Assembly (NCBI RefSeq): GCF_039555535.1
Contig: NZ_CP154630.1
Span: forward strand, 1,067,001-1,131,000
From: Stenotrophomonas maltophilia
GTDB lineage: Bacteria; Pseudomonadota; Gammaproteobacteria; Xanthomonadales; Xanthomonadaceae
Direction: 5' to 3'
Length of the DNA: 64,000 bases
The notes under the pieces were generated by a model. That model was not told where the DNA came from, did not search any database, and saw only the letters and a list, made by a program, of their open reading frames with translations. Numbering within the stretch: position 1 is the first letter of the stretch; each line of letters starts with the position of its first letter. Positions 54,948 to 63,703 of the stretch are shown here, in pieces. The translations under genes were made by a program, and so were the position numbers.

Positions 54948-56939
54948 TCAGCGCTCCGCTTTCAGTGCGCGCACTTCGGCGGCCAGTTCCTGGATGGCCT
55001 TGGCCATGACCGGCAGCAGCTGGTCGAGCTTGACCGACGCCACGCGTTCACCCTGGAACTCGACACCTTCCAGGTCGACTGCTTCCGGCACCAGCTCGGC
55101 CAGCTGCTCGGCGACGAAGAACAGGCGGCGACGACCGTCGTCGTTGTACTCAGGCTTGTAGTGGCCGGCGGCCAGTTCCATTTTCTCTACAGCAGCCAGA
55201 CCGTAGGGAAGTACGCCCTCGATGTTCTTCAACTTTCGTGAGGAGCCGAAGTCGTATCCGCCTGTGGCAGATACACTACCGATGAAGGCATGACCGGTGA
55301 ATCCATTCTCCGCAGAGTACTGGATCCGATTTCCATCCCCCCAGCCTACGTATCCCATACGTGTTCCATCCGCACGATGGAACGCAACGTAGCCGGCAAG
55401 TACATCGGTGCCTGCGTTTGTTCGAACGCAGCCACCAGCACTGATGAGCGAGCCTACCGTGGTTACGGTTTCATTGAAGGAGGCGGGTCCAATCACAGAA
55501 ACAGTGGAGCCGCGCAGCTCAAGTGGTGCAAAGGCATTCTCGGCCGGATTCACTGACTGGAGCACGGTGGTTCCGGCTCCATTGCTGATGAATCTGATCA
55601 AGTTGTGTCCTGTGGCTGCCTGGGTGTACAGATACGCGTTGACGCGCAGTGAACCGGTCACAGTGTCGCCGGTCCTGTTTATTTTGCTTGCGGGATCAAA
55701 GTTCCCACTCGTCCAGATGGATCCACCAGTACTGAGTGTGGAGGTGAACCCACCCGCTGAGTTTGCGAAAGTGAAGTTCGAGCCATTTTTGAAGATGTAG
55801 GAGTTCGCATCACCCAACACAATAACGCCATCGTTGGGCACACCATTCCATCCATAGGAACGAAGCGAGTTTCCATTCACGCCGACGTGTCCGGTGAACG
55901 TCCCGCCACTCTTGTCCATCTTCGTGTCAGGCGCGAAGTTCCCGGCATGCCACATCGGCGAGCCGTTCCAGCGCGGCGTGTCGCCATGCTTGATGGTGAT
56001 CTCACTACTGGCACTGCGATCGGCGCTCCATACGCGCCACAGGCTGGAATTTCCCCAGCCGCCAATGAAGGACTGCTCGGCACCAGCGGCACCGAAGCCC
56101 ATCAAGGGATACGTGCCGCTGATGAACTGCTGGTCGGTGAACGTGTTGCCGCCCCTGGATGCCTTGCCATCCAGCGCCGGCTGCAGTCCGGTCACATCGG
56201 CAATCACATGCTTGTGGCCCACGGTGGCGAAGTCACCGGCCAGGGCGAACTCGGAGGCGTGCTTGCCGTCCAGGGTGTCGGCGTCCAGGCCGTTGCCATG
56301 CCCGGTGTCCTTCAGCGCGGCGCTCTTCAGTTCCAGGGCAGTGCGCGCCGCGGTGGTGTTCGCCGCAGACAGCAGCGTCTTCGCCAGCGCGGTCGGGGCG
56401 CTGGCGCCGAAGCGCTTGTCGGTGTAGGCGCGCAGGCCGCGCGGGGTCACCGCGCGCTGGGTGTCGGTGGCATCTTCGGCTTCAGTGCTGGTGGCCAGCT
56501 CGACCACGCCGACCACCTCGGTGGTGGCCGGTGGATAGAGGAAGCCGGCGTCGCCGAACTGGATCTGCGTTGTGTCGATCCCGCTGAAGCGGGTATCGGT
56601 GGCCAGCAGCAGCATCGATGCGGCCGACTTCTCCATGATCGGATCGGCCTGGCCGTAGCTGGCAAACAGGGTGCCGTCGGCCAGGTACAGGCCGAAACCG
56701 CGCAGCGTGTAGGAGGTGGCGCTGTCGTCGCGGATGGTGACGTGCACGGTGTCATCGCCCACGGCCTGGCCGCCGAAGGTGGCCACGCGCTTGATCTCGC
56801 CGGGCAGCGCGGTGAGCCCGGCTGAAGGCACGAAGGCGGTCGAGGTCAGGCCGATCTGGGTGATCAGGACGGCGTTGGTGCCGGTGTTCGGCGGATTGAC
56901 CAGCTTGGCGAAGCCGGCATCGGTGATTTTCAGGCGCAT
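54948..56939 (-). CDS. Tail fibre with C-terminal S74-type chaperone domain
   Basis: 663 residues. N-terminus MRLKITDAGFAKLVNPPNTG is the P2 gpH/DUF3751 baseplate-attachment domain. The middle holds collagen-like and beta-helical repeats with MWHAGNF-type fibre motifs (three variants). The C-terminus has SSRKLKNIEG, YKPEYNDD and FFVAEQLAELVPEAV, the intramolecular chaperone (peptidase S74) that trimerises fibres and cuts itself off before the Ser. It determines which strains are bound and killed. The 55.2-55.9 kb part is AT-richer, a sign of module exchange. Confidence 0.88.
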   Translation of the reverse strand: MRLKITDAGFAKLVNPPNTGTNAVLITQIGLTSTAFVPSAGLTALPGEIKRVATFGGQAVGDDTVHVTIRDDSATSYTLRGFGLYLADGTLFASYGQADPIMEKSAASMLLLATDTRFSGIDTTQIQFGDAGFLYPPATTEVVGVVELATSTEAEDATDTQRAVTPRGLRAYTDKRFGASAPTALAKTLLSAANTTAARTALELKSAALKDTGHGNGLDADTLDGKHASEFALAGDFATVGHKHVIADVTGLQPALDGKASRGGNTFTDQQFISGTYPLMGFGAAGAEQSFIGGWGNSSLWRVWSADRSASSEITIKHGDTPRWNGSPMWHAGNFAPDTKMDKSGGTFTGHVGVNGNSLRSYGWNGVPNDGVIVLGDANSYIFKNGSNFTFANSAGGFTSTLSTGGSIWTSGNFDPASKINRTGDTVTGSLRVNAYLYTQAATGHNLIRFISNGAGTTVLQSVNPAENAFAPLELRGSTVSVIGPASFNETVTTVGSLISAGGCVRTNAGTDVLAGYVAFHRADGTRMGYVGWGDGNRIQYSAENGFTGHAFIGSVSATGGYDFGSSRKLKNIEGVLPYGLAAVEKMELAAGHYKPEYNDDGRRRLFFVAEQLAELVPEAVDLEGVEFQGERVASVKLDQLLPVMAKAIQELAAEVRALKAER

Positions 56940-56946
56940 GCGGGGG

Positions 56947-57726
56947 TTACTCTCCGATCAGTTGAAGGCGGCGGAAGGCCGTGGCGTGGGCGGCTGCCAG
57001 TGCGCCGACGGCGGCGTCGGCCTGCATGCCCTGGGTAAAGGTGAAATGCGAGCGCACCGGCTTGGTCCGGGTGATTTCGCCGATGACGTCCTCGACGAAC
57101 ATCGCCGTGGCGGACTGGCCATCCTGGTTGGCGATGGTCATCACCGCTTCGAAGGTGTGCGGCGCGCCCCTGGGCTGCAACTGCCACCACTCGCGGATCA
57201 GCACCGAGCCGCCGAAGGCGGCCACCACGTCGCGCACGCTGCCGGCGGTGCCCTTGCGTCGCTGGATGGCGATGGCCGTACGCACCCGGGCGCGCTTCAC
57301 CGCTTCGGGCCAGTAGGCTTTCCATTCGTCCAGCGACAGCGCCCAGGCCAGCCAGGGCAGCAGTGCGGTCGGGCAGCGGTCGGCATCCCACAGCGCGGTG
57401 ATGTCCACCGGCAACGGACGTGCAACGATGGCGCGGGCAAGCGCGCGCTCGGCGTGGGTGGCGTTGGCGGGAAGCAGGTTCGCCGCCGAGGGCACCACCA
57501 CCTGGGCGTCACCATCGATGACCTCTCCGGGCGCCGGTGCAGCGGCCAGGGTGACCCTGCTGCCCTCGATGACGCTGCCCTGCAGCAGCTGCCGCCCCTG
57601 CGCATCGGTGCGGAATACCGACTGCAGGCTCGCCAGCGCGCCGCCGGGGTGGCGGAAGGTGCGGTTGCGGCCATCGATCGCGCCGCGCAGGCGCGCGTTG
57701 ATCAGGCGCGTGCTCGGCTCATTCAT
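56947..57726 (-). CDS. Tail protein I (baseplate, P2 gpI-like)
   Basis: 259 residues, MNEPSTRLINARLRGAIDGR. A first part (about 1-85) is followed by the phage tail protein I family region, RPLPVDITALWDADRCPTAL and LPWLAWALSLDEWKAYWPEA. It links the fibre to the baseplate. Overlaps J by 8 nt. Confidence 0.92.
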   Translation of the reverse strand: MNEPSTRLINARLRGAIDGRNRTFRHPGGALASLQSVFRTDAQGRQLLQGSVIEGSRVTLAAAPAPGEVIDGDAQVVVPSAANLLPANATHAERALARAIVARPLPVDITALWDADRCPTALLPWLAWALSLDEWKAYWPEAVKRARVRTAIAIQRRKGTAGSVRDVVAAFGGSVLIREWWQLQPRGAPHTFEAVMTIANQDGQSATAMFVEDVIGEITRTKPVRSHFTFTQGMQADAAVGALAAAHATAFRRLQLIGE

Positions 57727-58615
57727 CGGTGCCGCCGTGGGTCAGGGTCACGCCGGTGCAGTGCGTGGCCTGGGTCCGGTCCACCACCACATCTGCAGCT
57801 GGATGGACGATTTCCACGCGCTGCACGCCCTCGGCATGCAATGCGGCGAACAACCCCGAACGGGTGACGTCGCGGCCGAGACGGTGTGACTCGCTGATGT
57901 AGCGGTCCAGGCGGGTGCGCGCTTCGGCAAGCACGACCTGCGAATCCGGGCCGGCAAAGGTGAACAGCGTGGCGTCGACCGTATAGTTGACGATCGTGGC
58001 CGGCTTCACCAGCACGTGGTCGGTCAGCGGTCGCACGTCATCCGCGCTCAGCTTCGCTTCGACGATGTCGAGCAGGCCCTGGGTGGCGGTTCCATCCGCT
58101 TCGCGCGACAGCACCGAGACCACCACTTCGCCGGGGGCGGGACTGGTCGCACTGGCGTCGAGCACGCGTGGGTCCGCGCTCAGCGCATGGAACACATAGG
58201 CGCCCTCCGGCCCCGCTACGCTGAAGCCTTCCGGACCCAGCTGGATGCGGCGGCGGAAGTCCTCATCGCTCTCATATCGCGGTGGAATGCCTTCCTGCGG
58301 TTTGCCCGGGTCGAGCACCTGGCGGGCGATGCCGAAGATGGCGGCAAGGTGGTCCAGGTCGCTGCCACCGGCATAGGCCAGCATCACGCCACGCGCGGCG
58401 TCGTTGACACGCTGGCGATCGAGCAGGCGCAGGTAGGTGCAGACCTCCAGGATCTTGAAGGCCGGGTCCGACGGCAGCAGCGCGTCGAAAGTGGGATCCA
58501 GAGCCTGCAGTGCGGTCAGCGATTCATCGAACATGGCTTCGAAATCGAGCACTTCGATGACCGCCGGGGCAGGCAGCTGGGACAGATTGACACTGGTGAA
58601 CGAGCCGGATGCCAC
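57719..58615 (-). CDS. Baseplate assembly protein J (P2 gpJ-like)
   Basis: 298 residues from GTG 58615 (VASGSFTSVNLSQLPAPAVI), which has GAGG upstream and begins 2 nt after the W stop. Conserved LDRQRVNDAARGVMLAYAGG and YESDEDFRRRIQLGPEGFSV place it in the baseplate J family. Confidence 0.92.
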   Translation of the reverse strand: MASGSFTSVNLSQLPAPAVIEVLDFEAMFDESLTALQALDPTFDALLPSDPAFKILEVCTYLRLLDRQRVNDAARGVMLAYAGGSDLDHLAAIFGIARQVLDPGKPQEGIPPRYESDEDFRRRIQLGPEGFSVAGPEGAYVFHALSADPRVLDASATSPAPGEVVVSVLSREADGTATQGLLDIVEAKLSADDVRPLTDHVLVKPATIVNYTVDATLFTFAGPDSQVVLAEARTRLDRYISESHRLGRDVTRSGLFAALHAEGVQRVEIVHPAADVVVDRTQATHCTGVTLTHGGTDE

Positions 58616-58617
58616 GG

Positions 58618-58956
58618 TTAGCGAACCTCGATTCCTTCGATGGTGATGGCCTCGCCGTCCGGCAGGTGGATCCCGGTCACTGCCAGGATCATCATGCCGG
58701 GGGCGGGGAGGGAGACGTCGACGTTCTCGACGTGGAGACGCGGTTCCCATCGCGCGAGTGCGTCGACGGTGGCCGCGATCAGGTCCATGCGCAGCGAGCG
58801 GTTGGTCGGCGCATCGATCAGTTCAAACACGCGTGAACCGTATTCGCGGCGCAGTACGCGGGAGCCAAGGGGCGTGGTGAGAATGTCACGCACGGACTGG
58901 TGGAGATGGGCGAGCCCATCCAGTGATTTGCCGGTGTTGGCGTTGATTCCTCGCAT
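58618..58956 (-). CDS. Baseplate wedge protein W (P2 gpW / T4 gp25-like)
   Basis: 112 residues; SVRDILTTPLGSRVLRREYG and NRSLRMDLIAATVDALARWE are the gp25-like signature. It initiates sheath assembly at the baseplate. Confidence 0.93.
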   Translation of the reverse strand: MRGINANTGKSLDGLAHLHQSVRDILTTPLGSRVLRREYGSRVFELIDAPTNRSLRMDLIAATVDALARWEPRLHVENVDVSLPAPGMMILAVTGIHLPDGEAITIEGIEVR

Positions 58957-59008
58957 GGCCTCTATCGTCGTGGAGTGCGGGTTTTCAGGGCATTGCAGGC
59001 GTGGCCGT

Positions 59009-59599
59009 TCAGGCCTGGGCCGGCGTGGTCGGGGCGGTTGGGCCCTGGGCGGTGTGCTTGTGTGCCTTCAGGCCGATGGCACCGGCCTTGATCTCGCCGG
59101 GTGTGCTGATGTCCTTGCCGGCGCTGATCGCGCCGCTGACATCCAGATCGCCGCTCGCCTTGATCGAGGGCGTGTCGAGCACGATCGATTCGCTGGCGAT
59201 CACCTGCGCGCTTGCACAGGTGACGATGACCTTGCCGCTGCCGACGTTAACGCTCAGCGTGGTGGTTTCCTGGTCGTACTCGACGGTGCTGCCGTCGGCG
59301 AACTCGGTGCGCTGCCGCAGGCGCGAGTCGGCGGGTGGCGGAAAGCGGTCCTGATACAGGCTGCCGAGTACCAGCGCCTGGCCGGGGTCGCCATAGGGGC
59401 ACGCCAGCACGACCTGCTCGCCTGGTTCGGGGGCGCACCAGCTGCGCATGCCCGGCCCCGCGCGGCGCTCCAGCCAGGGAATCCAGTCGGTAAGCATGCC
59501 GTCGGCATCGACGCGAACGCGCCCGTTTGCCTCGTCGAGTTCGCGCACCACGCCGATCATCAGCAGGTTGCCGATCAGCCGCGCGTGTTCGGCGCTCAT
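59009..59599 (-). CDS. Baseplate spike protein V (P2 gpV-like)
   Basis: 196 residues. OB-fold domain (RLIGNLLMIGVVRELDEANG) and a C-terminal beta-helical spike part ending KAHKHTAQGPTAPTTPAQA; the HxH-type tip can bind iron in related spikes. Overlaps the next upstream gene by 4 nt (ATGA). Confidence 0.92.
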   Translation of the reverse strand: MSAEHARLIGNLLMIGVVRELDEANGRVRVDADGMLTDWIPWLERRAGPGMRSWCAPEPGEQVVLACPYGDPGQALVLGSLYQDRFPPPADSRLRQRTEFADGSTVEYDQETTTLSVNVGSGKVIVTCASAQVIASESIVLDTPSIKASGDLDVSGAISAGKDISTPGEIKAGAIGLKAHKHTAQGPTAPTTPAQA

Positions 59600-60150
59600 C
59601 GTGCGCGCTCCGGCAACAGCTGGTAGCGGGACTCATGGGCGCGACCGATCTCCGGCGCGAAGCTGTAGGACGCCTGCGGCACCACGCCACCGGCGTCGTC
59701 CCACGGGTTGTCGCCCAGCGCGACCGGCAGCGACCACTCAACGATCCAGGTGCGCAGGCCCGGCTGTGCTGCCGCTGGGTCTTCGGGCGACGCCGCGATC
59801 ACATCGATCGCGCCGCTGGCAACGCCGGGAAAGCGGCCGAGCTGGTGCAGCCAGGTCGCCAGGGCGAGGGCCGCATTGCGCAGCTGCAGCGCTGTGCTTG
59901 CGTCGGTTGCCGGCAGCGCGATGCGGGCTTCGAAACGCAGCGTGGCCTGCAGCAGGCCACTGCCATCATTGTTGTCACGGCTGCGATCACAGCGGGTCAT
60001 CGCCAGAAGGCAGGCCGGCAGGGGCATCCCCTCAGCGCTGGCATCGCGATGGAACTCGACGCTTGCAAACCCGGGAAAGCGTGCGCGGATCGCGGCTTCG
60101 ATCGCGGCAATCAGCGGATCGAGCGTGGGAGGGAAGGGATCGTTCGCCAT
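59596..60150 (-). CDS. Conserved tail-operon protein, unknown function
   Basis: 184 residues, MANDPFPPTLDPLIAAIEAA, a mixed alpha/beta protein (FEARIALPATDASTALQLRN) without recognised motif. Sits between lysis genes and V, where P2-like tail clusters often have a conserved unknown. ATGA-coupled to V. Possibly a tail completion protein (inference). Confidence 0.65.
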   Translation of the reverse strand: MANDPFPPTLDPLIAAIEAAIRARFPGFASVEFHRDASAEGMPLPACLLAMTRCDRSRDNNDGSGLLQATLRFEARIALPATDASTALQLRNAALALATWLHQLGRFPGVASGAIDVIAASPEDPAAAQPGLRTWIVEWSLPVALGDNPWDDAGGVVPQASYSFAPEIGRAHESRYQLLPERAR

Positions 60151-60266
60151 GTCAGCTCATGCAGAGAGGGGAGGAAGGGCGTAGCGCTGCAATGCGCGCG
60201 GTCAGCAGCCAGTGTTGCCATCACCGCTGTGGGGTGGCATTGCAGGCGTGGCCGTGTCCGGCAGGC

Positions 60267-60596
60267 TCAGCGCGCGGGAGTGGCGCTGCTGTCGCAGTGG
60301 GCAGGTGCTGCCGGCACGGCGCCATTGATGGTGATGCCGTGCTGGTTGCCGAGGCTGCACAGCAGCGCACTCAGCTGGTCGGCCAGCGCGTGGTACTGCT
60401 GTGCGACGGCAACGTGATTGCGCAGCAGCGCGTCATCGCTGGCCGCGTGCAGGTCTGGCAGGCGGGAAGGGGGAAGCAGCTGGGCCGGTGCGATGCTGAG
60501 ATCAGCGCGGCAGGGCGTGGCCGGCGTTGGCCTCGCGCCAGATGCGCACGAACTCAGCGTCAGCGTCGCCGCGATCACGACCAGGAGTCTTGGCAT
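60267..60596 (-). CDS. Outer-membrane spanin (Rz1-like lipoprotein)
   Basis: 109 residues from MPRLLVVIAATLTLSSCASG: a signal peptide with lipobox (LSSC). It starts inside the Rz gene in another frame, the hallmark of embedded Rz1. Mediates fusion of inner and outer membranes in lysis. Longer than classical Rz1. Confidence 0.8.
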   Translation of the reverse strand: MPRLLVVIAATLTLSSCASGARPTPATPCRADLSIAPAQLLPPSRLPDLHAASDDALLRNHVAVAQQYHALADQLSALLCSLGNQHGITINGAVPAAPAHCDSSATPAR

Positions 60597-60879
60597 GGGT
60601 CTCGATGTCCCGTTGCAGGGTGTTGAATTGTTCGGTGCGGCGGGCCTGCTGGGCCACGCGTTGTGATTCGGCCTGCGCGCCTGCGGCGCTGTTGTCCAGG
60701 GCCTGCTGGTGCGCGCGCTGGGCTGCATCGGTGCGGGCCGCCTGCTGTGCCGCCCGGGTGGTGGCAGCGGCAAGGTCCGCGCTGCGGCCGCGCAGGGTCC
60801 ATCCCAGCCAGGCGCAGCTCGCGTGGCTGCCGGCAAGGACCAGCAGTCCGATGCCCAGCCTCAGGGTCCCGGGCGTCAC
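60502..60879 (-). CDS. Inner-membrane spanin (Rz-like)
   Basis: 125 residues from GTG 60879, overlapping the endolysin stop (GTGA). An N-terminal membrane anchor (LGIGLLVLAGSHASCAWLGW) is followed by a long Ala/Gln-rich coiled coil, typical of i-spanins. It is partly overlapped by Rz1. Confidence 0.8.
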   Translation of the reverse strand: MTPGTLRLGIGLLVLAGSHASCAWLGWTLRGRSADLAAATTRAAQQAARTDAAQRAHQQALDNSAAGAQAESQRVAQQARRTEQFNTLQRDIETHAKTPGRDRGDADAEFVRIWREANAGHALPR

Positions 60880-61361
60880 TGCAGGGCTCCACCGGCGGCC
60901 CGGTAGGCCGCGCGCAGTGTTTCCAGTGCGTGCTCCTTCTGCCCGTAGCCGGCGCCTGGCAGCGACGCCCAGATGCGCCGTGCCGCGGTAACGGCGGCAT
61001 CGAAGCGTCCCAGCCGGATCAGCTCGTAGGCACCGCACTGCTTCAGCAGGGCGACTGCTGCACGGTCCTGCGAGACCGGCCCGAAGTCGGGCAGGCCCAG
61101 GCGTGAGCGCAGGTCGTCCCAGGTGCTGCGCAGGAACTGGTAGCGGCCGGCGGCGCTGGACTTGATGCCATAGCGCGGCAGCGACACCAGCACGCGGGGA
61201 TGGTCGCGGTAGTCGGTGAACAGCTGGCCGCCGACGATGACGTCGTAGCCGCGGTCACGTGAGCGCTGGCCCGGAATGTCGGTGCCTTCGGACACGGCCA
61301 GCATGTCCAGGAACGCAGCGACGTTGGTGCCACCGAGGGCGCTGGCGGCGGCGACGGTCAT
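60876..61361 (-). CDS. Endolysin, lambda R-like lytic transglycosylase (GH104)
   Basis: 161 residues. FLDMLAVSEGTD holds the catalytic Glu25; RGYDVIVGGQLFTDYRDHPR, SSAAGRYQFLRSTWDDLRS and IWASLPGAGYGQKEHALETL match lambda R closely. No signal peptide, so it depends on a holin. It frees tailocin particles by host lysis. Confidence 0.93.
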   Translation of the reverse strand: MTVAAASALGGTNVAAFLDMLAVSEGTDIPGQRSRDRGYDVIVGGQLFTDYRDHPRVLVSLPRYGIKSSAAGRYQFLRSTWDDLRSRLGLPDFGPVSQDRAAVALLKQCGAYELIRLGRFDAAVTAARRIWASLPGAGYGQKEHALETLRAAYRAAGGALQ

Positions 61362-61708
61362 GCGGCCGCTCCCGGTTGCCTGCGAACCAGGGCCAGCAGG
61401 GCGTCTATCTGTACGCTCTGCTGGGTGATCTGCGCACGCAGGGCACTGACCTCACCACGCAGCTGTCCGATCTCCTGGGCCATTGCCTCGCGTTCGTGCA
61501 TCAGTCCATCGGCGCGTGTACGTTCGGCCGCGAGTTGTTCCTGCAGCGTGCGCAGGGTGTTGCTGGTGGCTTCATCGGCGGTGCGGTCGACCTTGGCCGA
61601 CGACAGCCACTGGCGCAGCCACAACGACACCGCGATCAGCACGCCCGAGGTCCCGCCCAGGTACTTGGCCCAGTCTGGCACGCCGGCCAGCAGGTCGCTC
61701 TCGTTCAT
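61358..61708 (-). CDS. Holin candidate (one TM plus coiled coil)
   Basis: 116 residues: MNESDLLAGVPDWAKYLGGT, one membrane span (about 18-33, GTSGVLIAVSLWLRQWL), then a long charged coiled coil. Directly upstream of the endolysin with 4-nt overlaps on both sides, which is the holin position. Only one clear span; it may be a holin of an unusual type or an accessory. Confidence 0.6.
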   Translation of the reverse strand: MNESDLLAGVPDWAKYLGGTSGVLIAVSLWLRQWLSSAKVDRTADEATSNTLRTLQEQLAAERTRADGLMHEREAMAQEIGQLRGEVSALRAQITQQSVQIDALLALVRRQPGAAA

Positions 61709-62154
61709 GCGCGTGCGTACCCCTTGAGCAGGGCCGGGTGCACGGCCGGTGGCGGCGCACTGCGCGCACCGCGCAGGGCACGCTTGATGGTGGTCTGGGA
61801 GACGCCGAACTCACGCGCGACATGGTCGCGTGGCATGCCGCTGGCGACCGCGCGGGCGATCTGTTCACGGCGTTCGTGCGCGCCGGCAGCGAAGCAGGAC
61901 GCCAGGAACAACAGTTCGCCGCCGAAGTGCGCGACCAGCCGCTGGGCGACGTCGTGGCCAAGGATGTCGATCAGCCGATGCTGGTCGGGCAGGGTGGAGG
62001 GGACGTAGACAATGACACGGTGACGGCCGGTGGTGCTGGAGGTGGTCGGCGGCCACGCACGCACCAGCGTGAGGGCTGCGGATTCGCCGATGACCTCGGC
62101 CAGGGTCTGGATGCTGTCGGGCAGGGCGTTCATGGAGGATGTCTTCAGTGGCAT
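61705..62154 (-). CDS. Mor-family transcriptional activator
   Basis: 149 residues starting MPLKTSSMNALPDSIQTLAE (62154; GGAG 6-7 nt upstream; a later Met at 62133 has no RBS). LAEVIGESAALTLVRAW and LIDILGHDVAQRLVAHFGGE are the paired dimerisation segments of Mor/C activators from phage Mu, followed by an HTH (PRDHVAREFGVSQTTIKRAL). First gene of the tail operon, probably switching on its own operon or late genes after DNA damage (inference). Confidence 0.8.
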   Translation of the reverse strand: MPLKTSSMNALPDSIQTLAEVIGESAALTLVRAWPPTTSSTTGRHRVIVYVPSTLPDQHRLIDILGHDVAQRLVAHFGGELLFLASCFAAGAHERREQIARAVASGMPRDHVAREFGVSQTTIKRALRGARSAPPPAVHPALLKGYARA

Positions 62155-62486
62155 TGATCTCCACTGTTGCCATCCCGTCCGGTCAGTCAACACCTTTCAT
62201 CTACTTTGATGTCGGCGCGCTGAAGGCGTTCAGCCGTGCGCGAGGACGGGTGAGGATCACGCCCCGCCTGCTTGCAGTGCGCTGCATCCGCCTGCACTGG
62301 CCGCTGCTGTTTTCCTGTACATCCGTACTCGTTGTCCTCACCTGGCAGGAACGGAGGCAGATCAAGGGGAACGGGCAGGTACAGGGTGAGGACGGCCACC
62401 CGCCACATGGCCTCATCCGCCGTGTACTGGCCGCAAAAAAAAGCCCCGGACGATGCCGGGGCTTCAGGACTGCAGGAGGCGCTGGA
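62155..62486 (-). other. Upstream region of the tailocin operon
   Basis: 332 bp with no convincing gene. It must hold the operon promoter on the minus strand. A TGTACATCCGTA-type near-palindrome lies near 62318. I see no classical CTGT-N8-ACAG LexA box. The right edge is a terminator for the next gene. Confidence 0.45.
62433..62464 (-). terminator. Rho-independent terminator
   Basis: On the minus strand AAGCCCCGG-6 nt-CCGGGGCTT is followed by eight T. It ends the 62487-62870 gene and insulates the tailocin operon from it. Confidence 0.9.
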
Positions 62487-62870
62487 TCAAAGATCGAATA
62501 CCAGGTTGCCGCCGGTCTTGCGGGGGATGTACCCGGCGTCGCGCAGCCAGCGTGCCGCGTTGACCTGGTCCATGCGCTTGACCGGGAAGCGGTTGGCGAA
62601 CATCAGGAAGCGCGCAACGGTGATCGACTCGCCCTTGCCCTTCAGGGCCGCGAGGGTTTCGACGAACCATGGCGCAGGCGGCTGCTGGCTGCCCGGGCGG
62701 GCCACGGTGCGCGACTGCCGGGTGCTGCCAGCATCGGCCTGGGCAGTGGCCAGCGTGCACAGCGAGATGAAGATCGCATCCAGGCTCACGTTGTCCTTGC
62801 TGCCCTTGGGCTGGGACTTGAACAACTCGATGGCCTTCAGGCGCGTCGACGTGAACTGTTCGACCTCCAT
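62487..62870 (-). CDS. Hypothetical protein, 127 residues
   Basis: MEVEQFTSTRLKAIELFKSQ with an AGGAAACGCC site before the ATG. The C-terminal half (ITVARFLMFANRFPVKRMDQ, WLRDAGYIPRKTGGN) could be a DNA-binding winged helix. Own terminator downstream. Unrecognised; a regulator of the neighbouring tailocin is possible. Confidence 0.55.
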   Translation of the reverse strand: MEVEQFTSTRLKAIELFKSQPKGSKDNVSLDAIFISLCTLATAQADAGSTRQSRTVARPGSQQPPAPWFVETLAALKGKGESITVARFLMFANRFPVKRMDQVNAARWLRDAGYIPRKTGGNLVFDL

Positions 62871-63023
62871 GGCGTTTCCTCTTTGCGAAATGGGTTGGGG
62901 ATGCAGGGTGACGACAGGTGCCGTCGGTGATGGGGGATGACCTTACATCATTTTCGCCGATGATGGGTCGTGGCCTGCGGTGGGTTCAGCGGACGGGGCC
63001 GCACAGCCGACCCCGATTCCGGC

Positions 63024-63662
63024 TCAGATCAGGCCGCGCGACAGCAGCTGGTCCAGCGATCTGCGGACCAGATCGGCCGGGGTGCCGTCGTTGTCGACTT
63101 CGATATCGACCAGTTCATGCGGCAGCGGCTGCTCGCTGGCATGAGGGTCATTGCTGCAATGGCCCGGGCGGTTGACGCGGATCACGACACCACCGCGGCG
63201 CCGGATCGCGCGCGCCTCATTGGCGAATCGGACGTCGGGTACCAGCCCGCCCTCGGGCAGGCGTGCGAACAGCGAGCGTACCCACAGTTCGGGATGGACG
63301 CGGTCACGTCCCCATTCGGTACCGGCGGTCTGCATCAGCTGGCGCGGGGTGAGTTCGGCCAGCCAATCGATGGCGTCCTCCTTGCGGCGGTCCAGTTCAT
63401 GCAGGGAGAGCCCGAGGAGGGAGGCGACGAACTGGCGCAATGGGGCCGCGAAGCTGTCGCGTGGCAGCGCCAACGCCGATGCCAGCCCATTGGCGAGTGT
63501 GTCCTTGCCCGAGCGCTTGCTGCCGGCGATGCCGATGTAGAGCGGTACACGTGCGTGCGGCGCCGGCCGCAGGGCGATGCTGCCCAGTGCAGGGCCGGCA
63601 CGGAACGCGGCCAGTGTGTCGGCAATCATGCGATGACCGCTGTCGAGGGAGGCGGGAATCAT
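63024..63662 (-). CDS. Deoxynucleotide monophosphate kinase-like P-loop protein
   Basis: 212 residues from ATG 63662 with AGGAG upstream. P-loop IGIAGSKRSGKDT (about 43-55) and later WLAELTPRQLMQTAGTEWGR, DVRFANEARAIRRRGGVVIR and HELVDIEVDNDGT match phage T4 gp1-type dNMP kinases. Such genes are phage cargo; here it may be left from the tailocin's prophage ancestor. Confidence 0.75.
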   Translation of the reverse strand: MIPASLDSGHRMIADTLAAFRAGPALGSIALRPAPHARVPLYIGIAGSKRSGKDTLANGLASALALPRDSFAAPLRQFVASLLGLSLHELDRRKEDAIDWLAELTPRQLMQTAGTEWGRDRVHPELWVRSLFARLPEGGLVPDVRFANEARAIRRRGGVVIRVNRPGHCSNDPHASEQPLPHELVDIEVDNDGTPADLVRRSLDQLLSRGLI

Positions 63663-63703
63663 GCGGAATCTACTCCTGGAAGAATGCTGCAGGTGCTGGC
63701 GGG

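Larger units (their letters stand above)
47776..62154 (-). other. R-type tailocin (maltocin-like) gene cluster
   Basis: A minus-strand operon of P2-type contractile-tail genes in near-P2 order, with regulator and lysis genes at its 5' end: Mor-like, holin, endolysin, Rz/Rz1, unknown, V, W, J, I, H, fibre-linked gene, sheath, tube, E/E', T, U, X, D. Capsid, portal, terminase, scaffold and head completion genes are all absent, yet the tail genes are intact. This is how R-type pyocins and maltocins are built: phage-tail particles that kill related bacteria. Confidence 0.9.
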
